This document shows, piece by piece, positions 15,401 through 24,500 of a stretch of DNA of 64,000 nt. The DNA is taken from NCBI RefSeq assembly GCF_031877795.1, contig NC_133971.1:95424654-95488653 (forward strand), written 5' to 3'. Both the position numbers and the translations under genes were made by a program. Source of the DNA: Strix aluco (lineage: Eukaryota; Chordata; Aves; Strigiformes; Strigidae). The notes beneath the pieces were generated by a model. It was not told the origin of the DNA, did not search any database, and worked only from the letters and a program-made list of their open reading frames with translations. Positions within the stretch are counted from its first letter, which is position 1; the number at the start of each line of letters is the position of its first letter.

Positions 15401-18400
15401 TTTTTTCTTGCACGGAAGGTGAAGTACATTCTCAAAATTTAGACCTCACTATTAGGACTTGTTCTATGCTCTAATTACCTTTGGAAATAATAAAAAAAAA
15501 AAAAAAAAAAAAGCCTGTGTATAATTGAGCATCACTCAGGAAGTCATGACTTGCTCGCTTTTAAAGGCAAAGGTAAAGGTCTCCCTAAAAAAAAAAAAAA
15601 AGAAAGAAAAAGGCAAAAAAAGATTAAACCAGTCCTACTGTCACTGGAAACTCTCTGGTGTTTATCTTACTGTCAAACCACAAAACAAACTTCAAAGGGA
15701 TGTCTGTTTGCCCCATGGGTACACCTATACTGGAAAAGCTTTTGTAGTTAAACTTAACAGTCTATTAGAATCCACTGCAAGCGGAGTTAAGTACTTGGCT
15801 TTTTTAATCATGACTAGGAAAAGAGTAGAGAAGTTCTCGCTTGTTTTTTTTCCCACGAAGAACAAATGCATCAAACCAGCATATTAACTTGCTGCTGCTG
15901 TGAAAGAAGTAATTTCACGCCAGAGTTTAAGAAACATTTTTCAACAGGTAAACGCTCTAGGGGGTTATATACACTAAAGGGATTTTACCACCAAAGAGAA
16001 GGGGTAAAGAAAACAGAAGCTGAGATACCCATGTTCAAAGTTCCCACTTCACTCAGACTTTTGCAGGATTTTGGAAGCACGACTGAGCCTTTTGGCAGGC
16101 CAGCAGCACCCCCTACCTCATAGTACACTGAATAAATAATACTTTAAAAAAAAAATAAATATGGCAATTTACTACAGTATTAGGCCTTGCACAAATAGGA
16201 GAGTCACTGAAAAATGCTCTTGGTGTAGGTACAGCTTCTCAGAGAACTTTGATTACAGTTAAGATAACAACAGTTATGACAAATTGGAAATATGGTTCGT
16301 ACAAGCACGGCAGCGTGATTTAAAAGAAAAATCAGATGTATGGCCTTAAATGTAATATCCTGTCTGTAGACAAAGGGAAAGAATACTCTCAGATTATCAC
16401 TCTGCAGATACGGGGAGGACATTATAAAGGATTTTGCTACAAAGAGAGACAAGCTGTTCCCAAAGAGGACTTCTTATTCTCGAGGATCAACAAAAACTGC
16501 CTTTCAGCTCGCTTTTGCTGTAAGCCGAGCGCTCGCTTTATACTATGGACAAGATGGTCACTAGGAGAATTCCGACCTCCTTTAAACTCGAAAAGATGAC
16601 GTATATTCCTGGAGGTTGCTACGTATCTCTGATTCACACAACACCGTTTTGCCTCGTAATCTTCTTCTTGCCTTAAATCCGCATCCCTGTGGCTGTGGAT
16701 ATTCCCCGCTCTCGCGCCAGAGCGGCCGTACGCGCTACGACACGCGCTCGAGCCCCGTCTCACGGCCGACCTGCCAGGAAGACACCTGATGTGTGGATTC
16801 AAGTCTAAACCCAGCATTTAGTCCCAGAACGCTGCGCTGGTTTTGCATTTGTCCTACATTCAGTAGGGTGATTTTTTTAACGCACTATTCCCCAGATTGA
16901 ATAAGTTTGTATTATTAAATATAGTCACTCGCTCCTCCCTCAAACTCAGCTCCTGAAGAATTAAGATTTTTCTCCATCACCATTAACAAGGATTAGGCCT
17001 CTGGTGTCACCTGCACAAGCCCAGGATCCTCAAACCAAAACACATGTGGAAATCTATTTCTTCGGACTGCTTGGATAAAATTAAGCAACTGGAAGTTTAA
17101 GCAAATTATTCCAAAGACGTACAAACTTAAAATGCAATGGCGTTGTCCTAAAGTTGCCAAAAAAGCGTGGTATTACTCTCCAAGAGGTCATGCCAAGTCC
17201 TGCCTGTGCAGGCTTTTGGGGAATACTAGTCTGTGTAAGGCACACAAACCCAAACCCACTTAGTACTCAGCGACATATTTTAACAATGTAGCATTTATTA
17301 ACACTCTTTTTTTTTTTTTTTTTTGCTAACAGAACTACAGTGACATATCTCTTTTGAATGCTGTTGGCCTGCTCTACTTACTGGATCAAAACAGATTTTC
17401 ATTTGTTTTAAATATAGCAGTGCTGAAATCTGCCTCATAGCTATAACAGAATGAAAAGAAGGAAAAAAAAAAAAAAAAAAAGGATAAATTTCCTACGCCA
17501 GTCCTGCCTGCAGCCATAAAAACATTTTTTTATTTGTTTCACTTTGGTTGTGCAGAAGTAGTCCTGTTACTGAACAGAAGTTATTTCTCCAGACATAAAC
17601 GACTACTTATTTTTCCAAACCTGTAATCTGTAGTGAAATCAGCAAACTCTAAGCGATGAGTTGCCTGGTAAGTTTTTAGTTTCAATTTTGCGGTTGTTTG
17701 GCAGAAGATCTGCATCACTGCTAACCATGCTGGAAGGCATCCTAAAATTTGAAACATTTATTCCTACCACTTTCCCACATTAAAAAGACAGAATTTCAGA
17801 GGCAGCGATGAGCAGATTACAGTCTTGCATCTTCGACAAAAAAAATGCGTTCAAGAGTTTCTCGACAGGGTTTTAGGCCACAGCAGCGGCAAAATCTGAA
17901 GGGTGAAGGCTCGGATCATTACACAGAACCTCAAAAGCTGTGTCTTGATCTAGTCCAGTATTTGTAAAGTATTTCCACCACACCCCTTTTAATAGCTTTT
18001 TTATGATAATCACGGATGTATGTGAAGAGGGGCAAAGGCATCCCACCAGAAACTACTGGAAGTGGTTTACTTTACCCGAGCAACTGGTTCACATCTTCCT
18101 AAAGCGTGACATGTTAAAATACCATAAAGCAGCCCCGAAATGAGCAAGTTTCAAAATGCAAATAAGGTAGATTTCAACATGTATTAATCTTGCAAGAGTT
18201 GTTCGTAATTACTATTATTATTTAGACCATCGCAGTAAATGAAGCTTTGTCCAAGCCCTTTGTTTTGCTTTTTCTAGCCTTAAGAAATCATAAAAACATA
18301 AACCTCAGGTTTTTAGTCAGCTAACTAAGGTGCCTTAATGAACTTAATGAAGTTACATATTATTCTTTGCAAAGCAAAAACTAAAATGTGGAAATACTAG

Positions 18401-20599
18401 AACTTACAGCATTTTCCCCAGGTCTCCATAGTTTAATTAAGGATCTGTAATACATAAAACACTGACACCCCTACATGTGGCTCAACTCAAGTGTTTTTAA
18501 AACGAGGTCATTCTGAGCAAACAGCTGAAGTTACTTGGGCCTTCTACATTAAATATATTCCAACACAGTCAGCAGTGACTGTCTGGCTTGAGAAAAGTCT
18601 GGCATTTAATTCTGGAAAGAATAATCCTACGCAGAAATGTTGAGTTTAGCAATCTGCAGAAAAACCAGGACCCATCCAGAAAACAGGATTCAGACCGTAG
18701 GTGCAATCGTTCAGACAGGCTTCACGAGGCAGCGCCGCAGAAAGGCAAGGCAGATGCAGAGAGCTAGACAGCGATGCCAGATGCTACCCAATCATCTGCC
18801 ACAATATTAGCATACGGTTGGGAGCGCAAGTCAGACAAAGGCGGTAAGACAAAACCAGAACTCGTCCAAAATAAAGTTTTCAACCGGCTCCCCGGAAAAA
18901 GCTCAGGAAAAATGACCGTTCCTCCTCCACAACTAGCGATCCTTTTGTCAGGCGTTGCGTTTTCTTTAGCAGCAACATGTGATGGGTCAAATGATTCAGC
19001 GCTGACAAAAACGGACTTTTCCATGAGCCGGGATCTGAGAGGGAGCGAGCACGACTTCGCGCTCCTCCGGCTGGGCAGCGGAAAGACCGAGTCCATTTGC
19101 TGTGACAAAAGGAGCCCGCGAGGCCCGCTCGGAAACGGCCACGGCAGGGAGAGGTTTCAGGTGTGGTTCATCAGATGCGCAGGGAGCTATAAATAGAGGT
19201 GCTGTGGGGAAGAGGTTAAGCCTTTGCAGAAGACAGCTTCCTCTGCTGTGCAGCAGGCTGGACTTACAGAAGCGTGGCCTAAGAGCAAGACTTCAGAATT
19301 TATTTCATTTCTGCCTTGAGAAAAGAACTATCTTTTCAGTTTCGGAAAGCAAGCGGGAGGGTGAGACAAAATTAGGTTGCTGTTGCTTCTCTTGGTTTTA
19401 CTATAGCCCGTGCAGTAATAACGAGAACATTTAGCAGTGGCAAGACTTCTCCAATTTTCACATGCTCTTAACTTTGCTAAAATTTCAACTCTTGTTACTA
19501 ATGGTAAGCTTCCTAATTAATTTAGTTGGGGGGGGGGGGGTGTGTGTGTGTGTGTGCATCCCCTGCCAATGCTCTATTTTGGTAGGACACCTTGGGTACG
19601 GATGATGGCAAGTCTTAGTTTAAAGGCAGGGGGATGTTCTCTTTAGGCTGAGCTGAAAAGCTAGGCTTGGGAGGGCTGTCACAGGCCAGCGTGCAGCAGC
19701 GCTAGCACTCCTCTCCCAAAGGAAAACCAGGCTGAAGGGCTCCTTACAAGCCCGGTGGGCTCCCCCGGTCATCAGCCCCGCAGTCAGCCCTGGGCTGGAA
19801 GTTGCCTGGTTGTGGCCAGGAACCGTGGAGCACCACAGCGGGAGCTGGGGGCACAGCTGCCATGGCGGGAGGGGACCGGCCTCACCCCCCTGACAGGAGC
19901 CATGGCGGGAGGGGACCGGCCTCACCCCCCTGACAGGAGCCATGGCGGGAGGGGACAGGGCTCACCCCCGTGACAGGAGCCATGGCGGGAGGGGACCGGC
20001 CTCACCCCCCTGACAGGAACCATGGCGGGAGGGGACAGGGCTCACCCCCCTGACGGGAGCCATGGCGGGAGGGGACCGGCCCCTGCCAGGCGGGCGGGGA
20101 CCGTCCCCATCCCCACACCGGCCCCTGCCAGGCGGGCGGCGGGAGCGCACGGAGCCCCTCAGCCGCCCCCCGGCCGGCGAGCGGAGCGGAGCGGAGCCTC
20201 CCTGCCAGGCGGGCGGCGGGAGGGCACCGGCCCTCTGACAGGCGGCCGGCGGGAGGCGAGCGGGAGTCTCCGCCGCCCCTGACAGGAGGGGACCGCGACC
20301 GGCCCCGACCCCCCGAGCGGGGGGAGCCCGGGGAGCAGGTGGCGGCGCCGGGGGAAGGCGCGGGCTGTGTGTGTGTGGCGGCGGTGGGGGGGGAGCGGGG
20401 GGAGCGCTGTCGGTCCCTACCCGGGCCGTCCCCGTCCCGCCGGGGGAGCGGAGCGTGCCGGGCCGGGCGGCCCCGCCGGTACGTACCTGAAGTAGTAGAC
20501 ATCGCTCTTGCCGGCGCTGAGGCCCGACTTGCGGATCACCTCTTCCTTCTTCCAGCCCGGGGGCAGCGCGGGGCAGTCCATCCTGCCCTGCTTCTCCAT
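1224..20599 (-). CDS. MBD2: MBD2, methyl-CpG-binding domain protein 2 (exons 1-3, 3' part off the left edge)
   Basis: Nuclear reader of methylated CpG that recruits the NuRD co-repressor. Coding exons on the minus strand are 20599-20487, 8208-8049 and 1361-1224, joined in phases 2 and 0. Exon 1 gives MEKQGRMDCPALPPGWKK and ends in DVYYF. Exon 2 opens with SPSGKKFRSKPQLARYLGN and completes the MBD fold (roughly residues 7-75, with the R-T-G-K region intact). Exon 3 gives the GKPDLNTTLPIRQ segment and ends at EQPRQ before a GTAAG donor. Splice sites: exon 1 CAG/GTACGT, exon 2 acceptor TTTTTAG, exon 3 acceptor AACAG. The later exons, including the coiled coil that binds GATAD2A, are not in the window. 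I chose the ATG at 20599. The frame stays open upstream without an ATG that I could find, so a longer GC-rich N-terminus like the mammalian Gly/Arg-rich MBD2a form cannot be excluded. Identity is near certain; the 5' end is not. Confidence 0.93.
1362..8048. other. MBD2 intron 2
   Basis: About 6.7 kb of AT-rich intron. The only clear structures are homopolymer runs, chiefly a pure A31 tract at 3391-3421 and an A/T palindrome around 6880-6899. Human MBD2 introns host an H/ACA snoRNA (SNORA37), but I could not pick out an H/ACA element here with confidence. Confidence 0.6.
3391..3421. repeat. A31 homopolymer
   Basis: Uninterrupted run of 31 A within MBD2 intron 2. No recognisable retroelement body lies upstream, so it may be simple slippage DNA or the tail of an old, decayed retroinsertion. 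Confidence 0.85.
9433..9468. repeat. poly-T/poly-A palindromic tract
   Basis: A T-rich run passes directly into a run of A, forming a near-perfect AT palindrome in MBD2 intron 1. Low-complexity DNA able to form a hairpin; no gene association seen. Confidence 0.7.
16655..16795. promoter_or_regulatory. isolated CpG-dense patch in MBD2 intron 1
   Basis: A short GC-rich stretch with closely spaced CpGs (CTCGCGCC, GGCCGTACGCGC, ACACGCGCTCGAG) surrounded by AT-rich, CpG-poor intron. A 126-codon minus-strand frame with an ATG (16817-16437) crosses it, but the protein resembles nothing I know. It could be an intragenic regulatory element, an alternative promoter or a young GC-rich insertion. Confidence 0.35.
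18725..19155. promoter_or_regulatory. small intragenic CpG island in MBD2 intron 1
   Basis: A roughly 430-bp block with many CpGs in otherwise CpG-poor intron, about 1.3-1.8 kb from MBD2 exon 1. A 140-codon plus-strand ATG frame (18774-19196) and an overlapping 114-codon minus-strand frame run through it. High GC lowers stop-codon frequency, so the frames may be incidental. Candidate alternative promoter or enhancer; no known protein recognised. Confidence 0.4.
19528..19556. repeat. G-run plus (TG)n microsatellite
   Basis: A run of about 13 G is followed directly by about eight TG dinucleotides. Simple repeat in MBD2 intron 1. Confidence 0.9.
19861..20080. repeat. 40-bp GC-rich minisatellite
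   Basis: Five complete 40-bp units start at 19861, 19901, 19941, 19981 and 20021, with a partial sixth at 20061. Each begins CATGGCGGGAGGGGAC and ends in a CCCCC-TGACAGGAGC-type sequence, with only a few substitutions between units. Degenerate relatives (CTGCCAGGCGGGCGG, CTGACAGGCGGCCGG) continue to about 20290, so the array appears to have grown out of the MBD2 CpG island. The G-runs make it a G-quadruplex candidate. Confidence 0.92.
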
Positions 20600-21568
20600 G
20601 CACCGGGCGCAGGGCCCGAGGCGGCGGCGCCGGGGGAGGAGGAGGAGAAGAAGGAGGAGGAGGAGGTGGGACGAGCGGGGAAGGGGCTCCCCCGGCTGCC
20701 AGCCCCCGTCGCTCGCAACAAGAGCTTTATTGTTCCCGGACACGGCCGGGGCCGGGACCCCCTGGCGATGGCGGCCGCGGCGCGCTGCTGGGCGCCAGGA
20801 GCGCGGGCTGCGCGCGCAACCGGCGGAGCTCCTTTCCCCCGGCGCCCGCTTCCGCGGCCGAGCCCCGGAATCCGGTGGCGGCGGGGCCCAGCGAGCGGGG
20901 CGCGGCGCGGCCTAGAGGGGCCAGAGCGGCCAACCCCGCCGACCATAGAGAGCGCCGTAGGCGGGACAGAGCGGCCGCGGCGGGGCCGGGGCGGCCATCG
21001 CCGGGACCTCCGGGCGCCTGAGGACGGGCCCGGGGCTGCGGGGGCTGGAGGAGCCGCAGGGGCAGGGACGGGGGCGCTAACTGCCGTAAACCTGAATTCA
21101 CCCATTTCTCCTCCGGCGCGGCCATGAATAAAACATTTCCCTGGACTTCCCCCCCCCCCCCCAGCGTTCAGTTTATTCGTCTCCTCTATGCCGCCGCCCC
21201 CCCCCCCCCGCCGCCTCGGGGCCGTTTCCCTCAGCACGACGCTGCTTTAGCACCGCGACCACCCCGACCCCCAACAACTTCCCCGGGGCGCTCCCGGAAC
21301 GGAGCCACCGCTCCTCGGCGGCCCCGCCGCCACAGCGCAGCGTCCCCCGGGTCCCTCCTCCTCCTCCAGGTCGCCCGCGGGGTCCCTCAGGGCGGCGGGG
21401 CCGGGCTCGGTGGAGGCCCCGGCCCTCCCCGGCGGCTCTAGGACCTGCGCGGCGCCGCCGCCGCCTCCTCCTCTTCCTCCTCCTCCTCCTCGGCGGGGCG
21501 GGCGGAGCGTGGCCCCGGCGGTGCGGGGAGCGGCTCGGCGGTGGCGGCTGAGTCAGCCCTGAGGCGGC
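20600..21568. promoter_or_regulatory. divergent MBD2/POLI CpG-island promoter
   Basis: Very GC- and CpG-rich DNA lies between the MBD2 start on the minus strand and the POLI start on the plus strand, only 0.97 kb apart. An ETS-like CCCGGAA lies near 21292. Several C-tracts and CTC/GAG triplet runs are present. No TATA box is obvious, as expected for a housekeeping island. Long open frames in all directions here are a product of GC richness, and I do not call them genes. Confidence 0.8.
21547..21557. promoter_or_regulatory. MARE/ARE-like palindrome 5' of POLI
   Basis: GCTGAGTCAGC, a perfect palindrome matching the core of the Maf-recognition/AP-1 type element, lies 11 bp before the POLI ATG. 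In the family context it would bind small-Maf/NRF2 or AP-1 dimers. Its use here is inferred from sequence only. Confidence 0.5.
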
Positions 21569-24500
21569 ATGGAGCCCTTCCCGCCGCCCGAGGAGGAGGA
21601 GGAGGAGGAGGAGGAGGACTGGCTTCGCCCGCAGCCGGGCGGCGGGGCCGCTCCGCCCGCCCCGGGTGAGCGCGGGCCCCGAGCGGGGAGCGATGGCGCC
21701 GGCCGCTGAGGGGAAACCCGCGGTTCACCCCCTTCTTCTCGGCCTCTCCCGCTCGTCCCCCGGTGGGGACACACGCCCGGGGCGGGGAGGGCCCACCGGG
21801 GTGAAAAGGCGGGAGCTGCGGGGGGGCCGCCTCAGGAAAACATGGCGAGGGCCTTGTGGGCGCCGTGGGGGGGGAGGGCCCCGCCTCGGCAGCCATAGCC
21901 CTGCCTTTCCTCTTTATTTTTTAATTATTTCTGCCATCCTGCTGGTAATCAGTCTAGACTCCTCCAATTCTCCTCTGGGAACCTCAGGAGACATTAAAAA
22001 CGCCACAAAACAGCAGATGGAAGTAGAGCTGGGTTTCGCTGGGACTCTTATCAACTAGTTGGGGTTTGTTTCAGCTTGGAGAAATGAACCCCTTTTTATT
22101 TATTTTCTTTTGCTTTTTTTAACTTGGCAGGCTTGTTTTCAGAGCAGGGTTTGCTGTTGGTCGGATGGTGATTTGCCATCTTCATTGGCCACCCCGGGAA
22201 AGACAGATATTTGATAGCAGAGTTAAAGATAGATGATTTTACAGAAATACATTAAAAAGAAGTTTCAGTATTCCACTGTGTAAGGATATTGTATCAGTAA
22301 AGTGATGTTCTAAAATACTTTGGTGAAAAATAGAGCTGGCCCTCTGCAAACAGGAGTGTTTAGTCATAAACCGAGTTGCTGTGGATGATTTACGCTCCTA
22401 AGTAATTCTAGAATTTGTATAAAACTTGTAAATTTTATATTCTTGCTGTAGTATCTGTTTATTAGGATGGAATAATTTGAAAAAAAAGTGGTGACATCCC
22501 ATGTAAGGCGGCTGGTAATTTTTAATCTGTTTGTTTACTTCCCTCGCAGCAGACCACGGCAAGTCTGTATCAGCCAGAAGCACAGCGTGCAGAGTGGTTG
22601 TGCACATCGACTTGGACTGCTTTTATGCACAAGTAGAAATGATCCGTAATCCCGAATTAAGAGCCAAGCCTTTAGGTGGGAGTTATTTCGCTGTTAATTT
22701 GGGGATGACGCATACTTGGGCAGAAGCAACTTAAGGATGTGAATAAAGTCAGGCTGTGGCTGTGTGGTGAGATACAGGCGGTCACACCGGCGCTGTAACC
22801 ACATCCAGAGGGAGTAAAGTGCAGTCTAGACTCCACGTAGCTGGGACTACAAGATTCATAAATCCTCTTGAGGACAAGTACGGGCACTTGCCGACGTGTC
22901 TGAGCAGTTCTGGGGATTGAAGGTGGTTTTATAACGTCCGTGGGCACAGAGAGGGCTGAGCTCCACACATGAGCCTGAGTTTTTTGAGGCAGTCACGCTT
23001 CACGCATGTTTTATTCCATGCACAAGAATGAATGTGAGACAGGGTAGTGTCTGCGGTCAGCAAAGAAAGTACATTGTAAAATGACTCTTGATAAAGAGCA
23101 CTTTCACGGGTAAGATTGCCTGGAAAGGCCCAAAATTAAGAGCAATATTACAATTTCTATAAACTTTTAAAATGTTCTTACCACCCAGTGATCTAAATCA
23201 AGAGATTTGTCCTTATAGTCTTGTAGAACAAGACACTCGTGTCGGCGTGGAAGTACTGTGCTCTTCTGGGAAGCACCAAGAAACCTAAACGTTAAAAACC
23301 ACCTTTATTTTTAGGTGTGCAACAGAAATACATCGTCGTTACCTGTAACTATGAAGCCAGAAAACGCGGAGTTAAGAAAATGATGTCTGTCAAGGATGCT
23401 AAAGAGAAGTGTCCTCAGCTGGTGCTGGTTAACGGAGAAGATCTAACTCCATACAGGGAAATGTCGTACAAGGTTACAGGTACAAAATTAACAATTTTTC
23501 AGAAGACAAACACTTTCTGTTAAACTCCCTGTGCACGTGCACACGCGGGCGACAGCGTAAGAGGTTTTCCTGCTCTCAAAGTTACCGGGATGAGCCTCAT
23601 AGCGTGGCGATAATCCTACGATCGTGGCGATGGCCGCCCTGGCCCCGCCGCGGCCGCTCTGTCCCGCCTACGGCGCTCTCTATGGTCGGCGGGGTTGGCC
23701 GCTCTGGCCCCTCTAGGCCGCGCTGCGCCCCGCTCGCTGGGCCCCGCCGCCACCGGATTCCGGGGCTCGGCCGCGGAAGCGGGCGCCGGGGGAAAGGAGC
23801 TCCGCCGGTTGCGCGCGCAGCCCGCGCTCCTGGCGCCCAGCAGCGCGCCACGGCCGCCATCGCCAGGGGGTCTCGGCCCCGGCCGTGCCCGGGAACAATA
23901 AAGCTCTTGTTGCGAGCGACGGGGGCTGGCAGCCGGGGGAGCCCCTTCCCCGCTCATCCTTCCTCCTCCTCCTCCTCCTCCTCCTCCTCCCCCGGCGCCG
24001 CCGCCTCGGGCCTTGCGCCCGGTGCATGGAGAAGCAGGGCAGGATGGACTGCCCCGTGCTGCCCCCGGGCTGGAAGAAAATAAGCTGTTTGACTTGGTTG
24101 CAATCCGGGTCAGGTGCTGTAACTGCATCGTGGGATCCGTGTGCTACGTTAGGATTACGCACTTGGAGTTCTTTAAGAACTCTTTTTCTTATTTCGATAC
24201 TGACTGCGGTACTAGATCTCCAACTGTGAAGCAACGGAGGACAGAACACTGAAACCTCCGAGTGGGCGAACGTCTCCGGTATCTCTTAATTAAATGATTT
24301 GCCAATATTGCTATTGATTAGTGCTTTTATCATTAGCAGCGTTAGCAGGAGAAATAGTAGTAACTTAAAAAGTAAAAACCCACCTAGCAGGGAAACAGAT
24401 CTCCTTAGGAGAAAGTACTGCAGAGGTTAAGAACTCTAATTTCAAAGAGAAATGAGGAAAGAAAGAGATTTGGGGAGAAGAAAAGCAGATGACAGGGGTA

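Larger units (their letters stand above)
8209..20486. other. MBD2 intron 1
   Basis: About 12.3 kb. Mostly AT-rich, with poly-A and poly-T runs (for example near 9433, 9690, 10887, 12430, 13673, 15065, 15490, 15588, 17308 and 17463). Two isolated CpG-dense patches stand out (about 16.65-16.79 kb and 18.72-19.15 kb, listed separately). A GT microsatellite and a 40-bp minisatellite occupy the end nearest exon 1. No additional gene was recognised on either strand. Confidence 0.6.

Noticed and set aside
19962-21896. Many long open frames of 100-260 codons on both strands in the CpG island
   Set aside because: High GC makes stop codons rare; the translations are Pro/Arg/Ala-rich low-complexity in every frame, many start with GTG or TTG, and only the MBD2 exon 1 and POLI exon 1 frames have splice sites and family similarity.
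23625-24080. Processed retrocopy of MBD2
   Set aside because: Homology includes sequence well upstream of the start codon and ends inside exon 1; no exon-exon junction or poly-A tail, so a DNA duplication is favoured.
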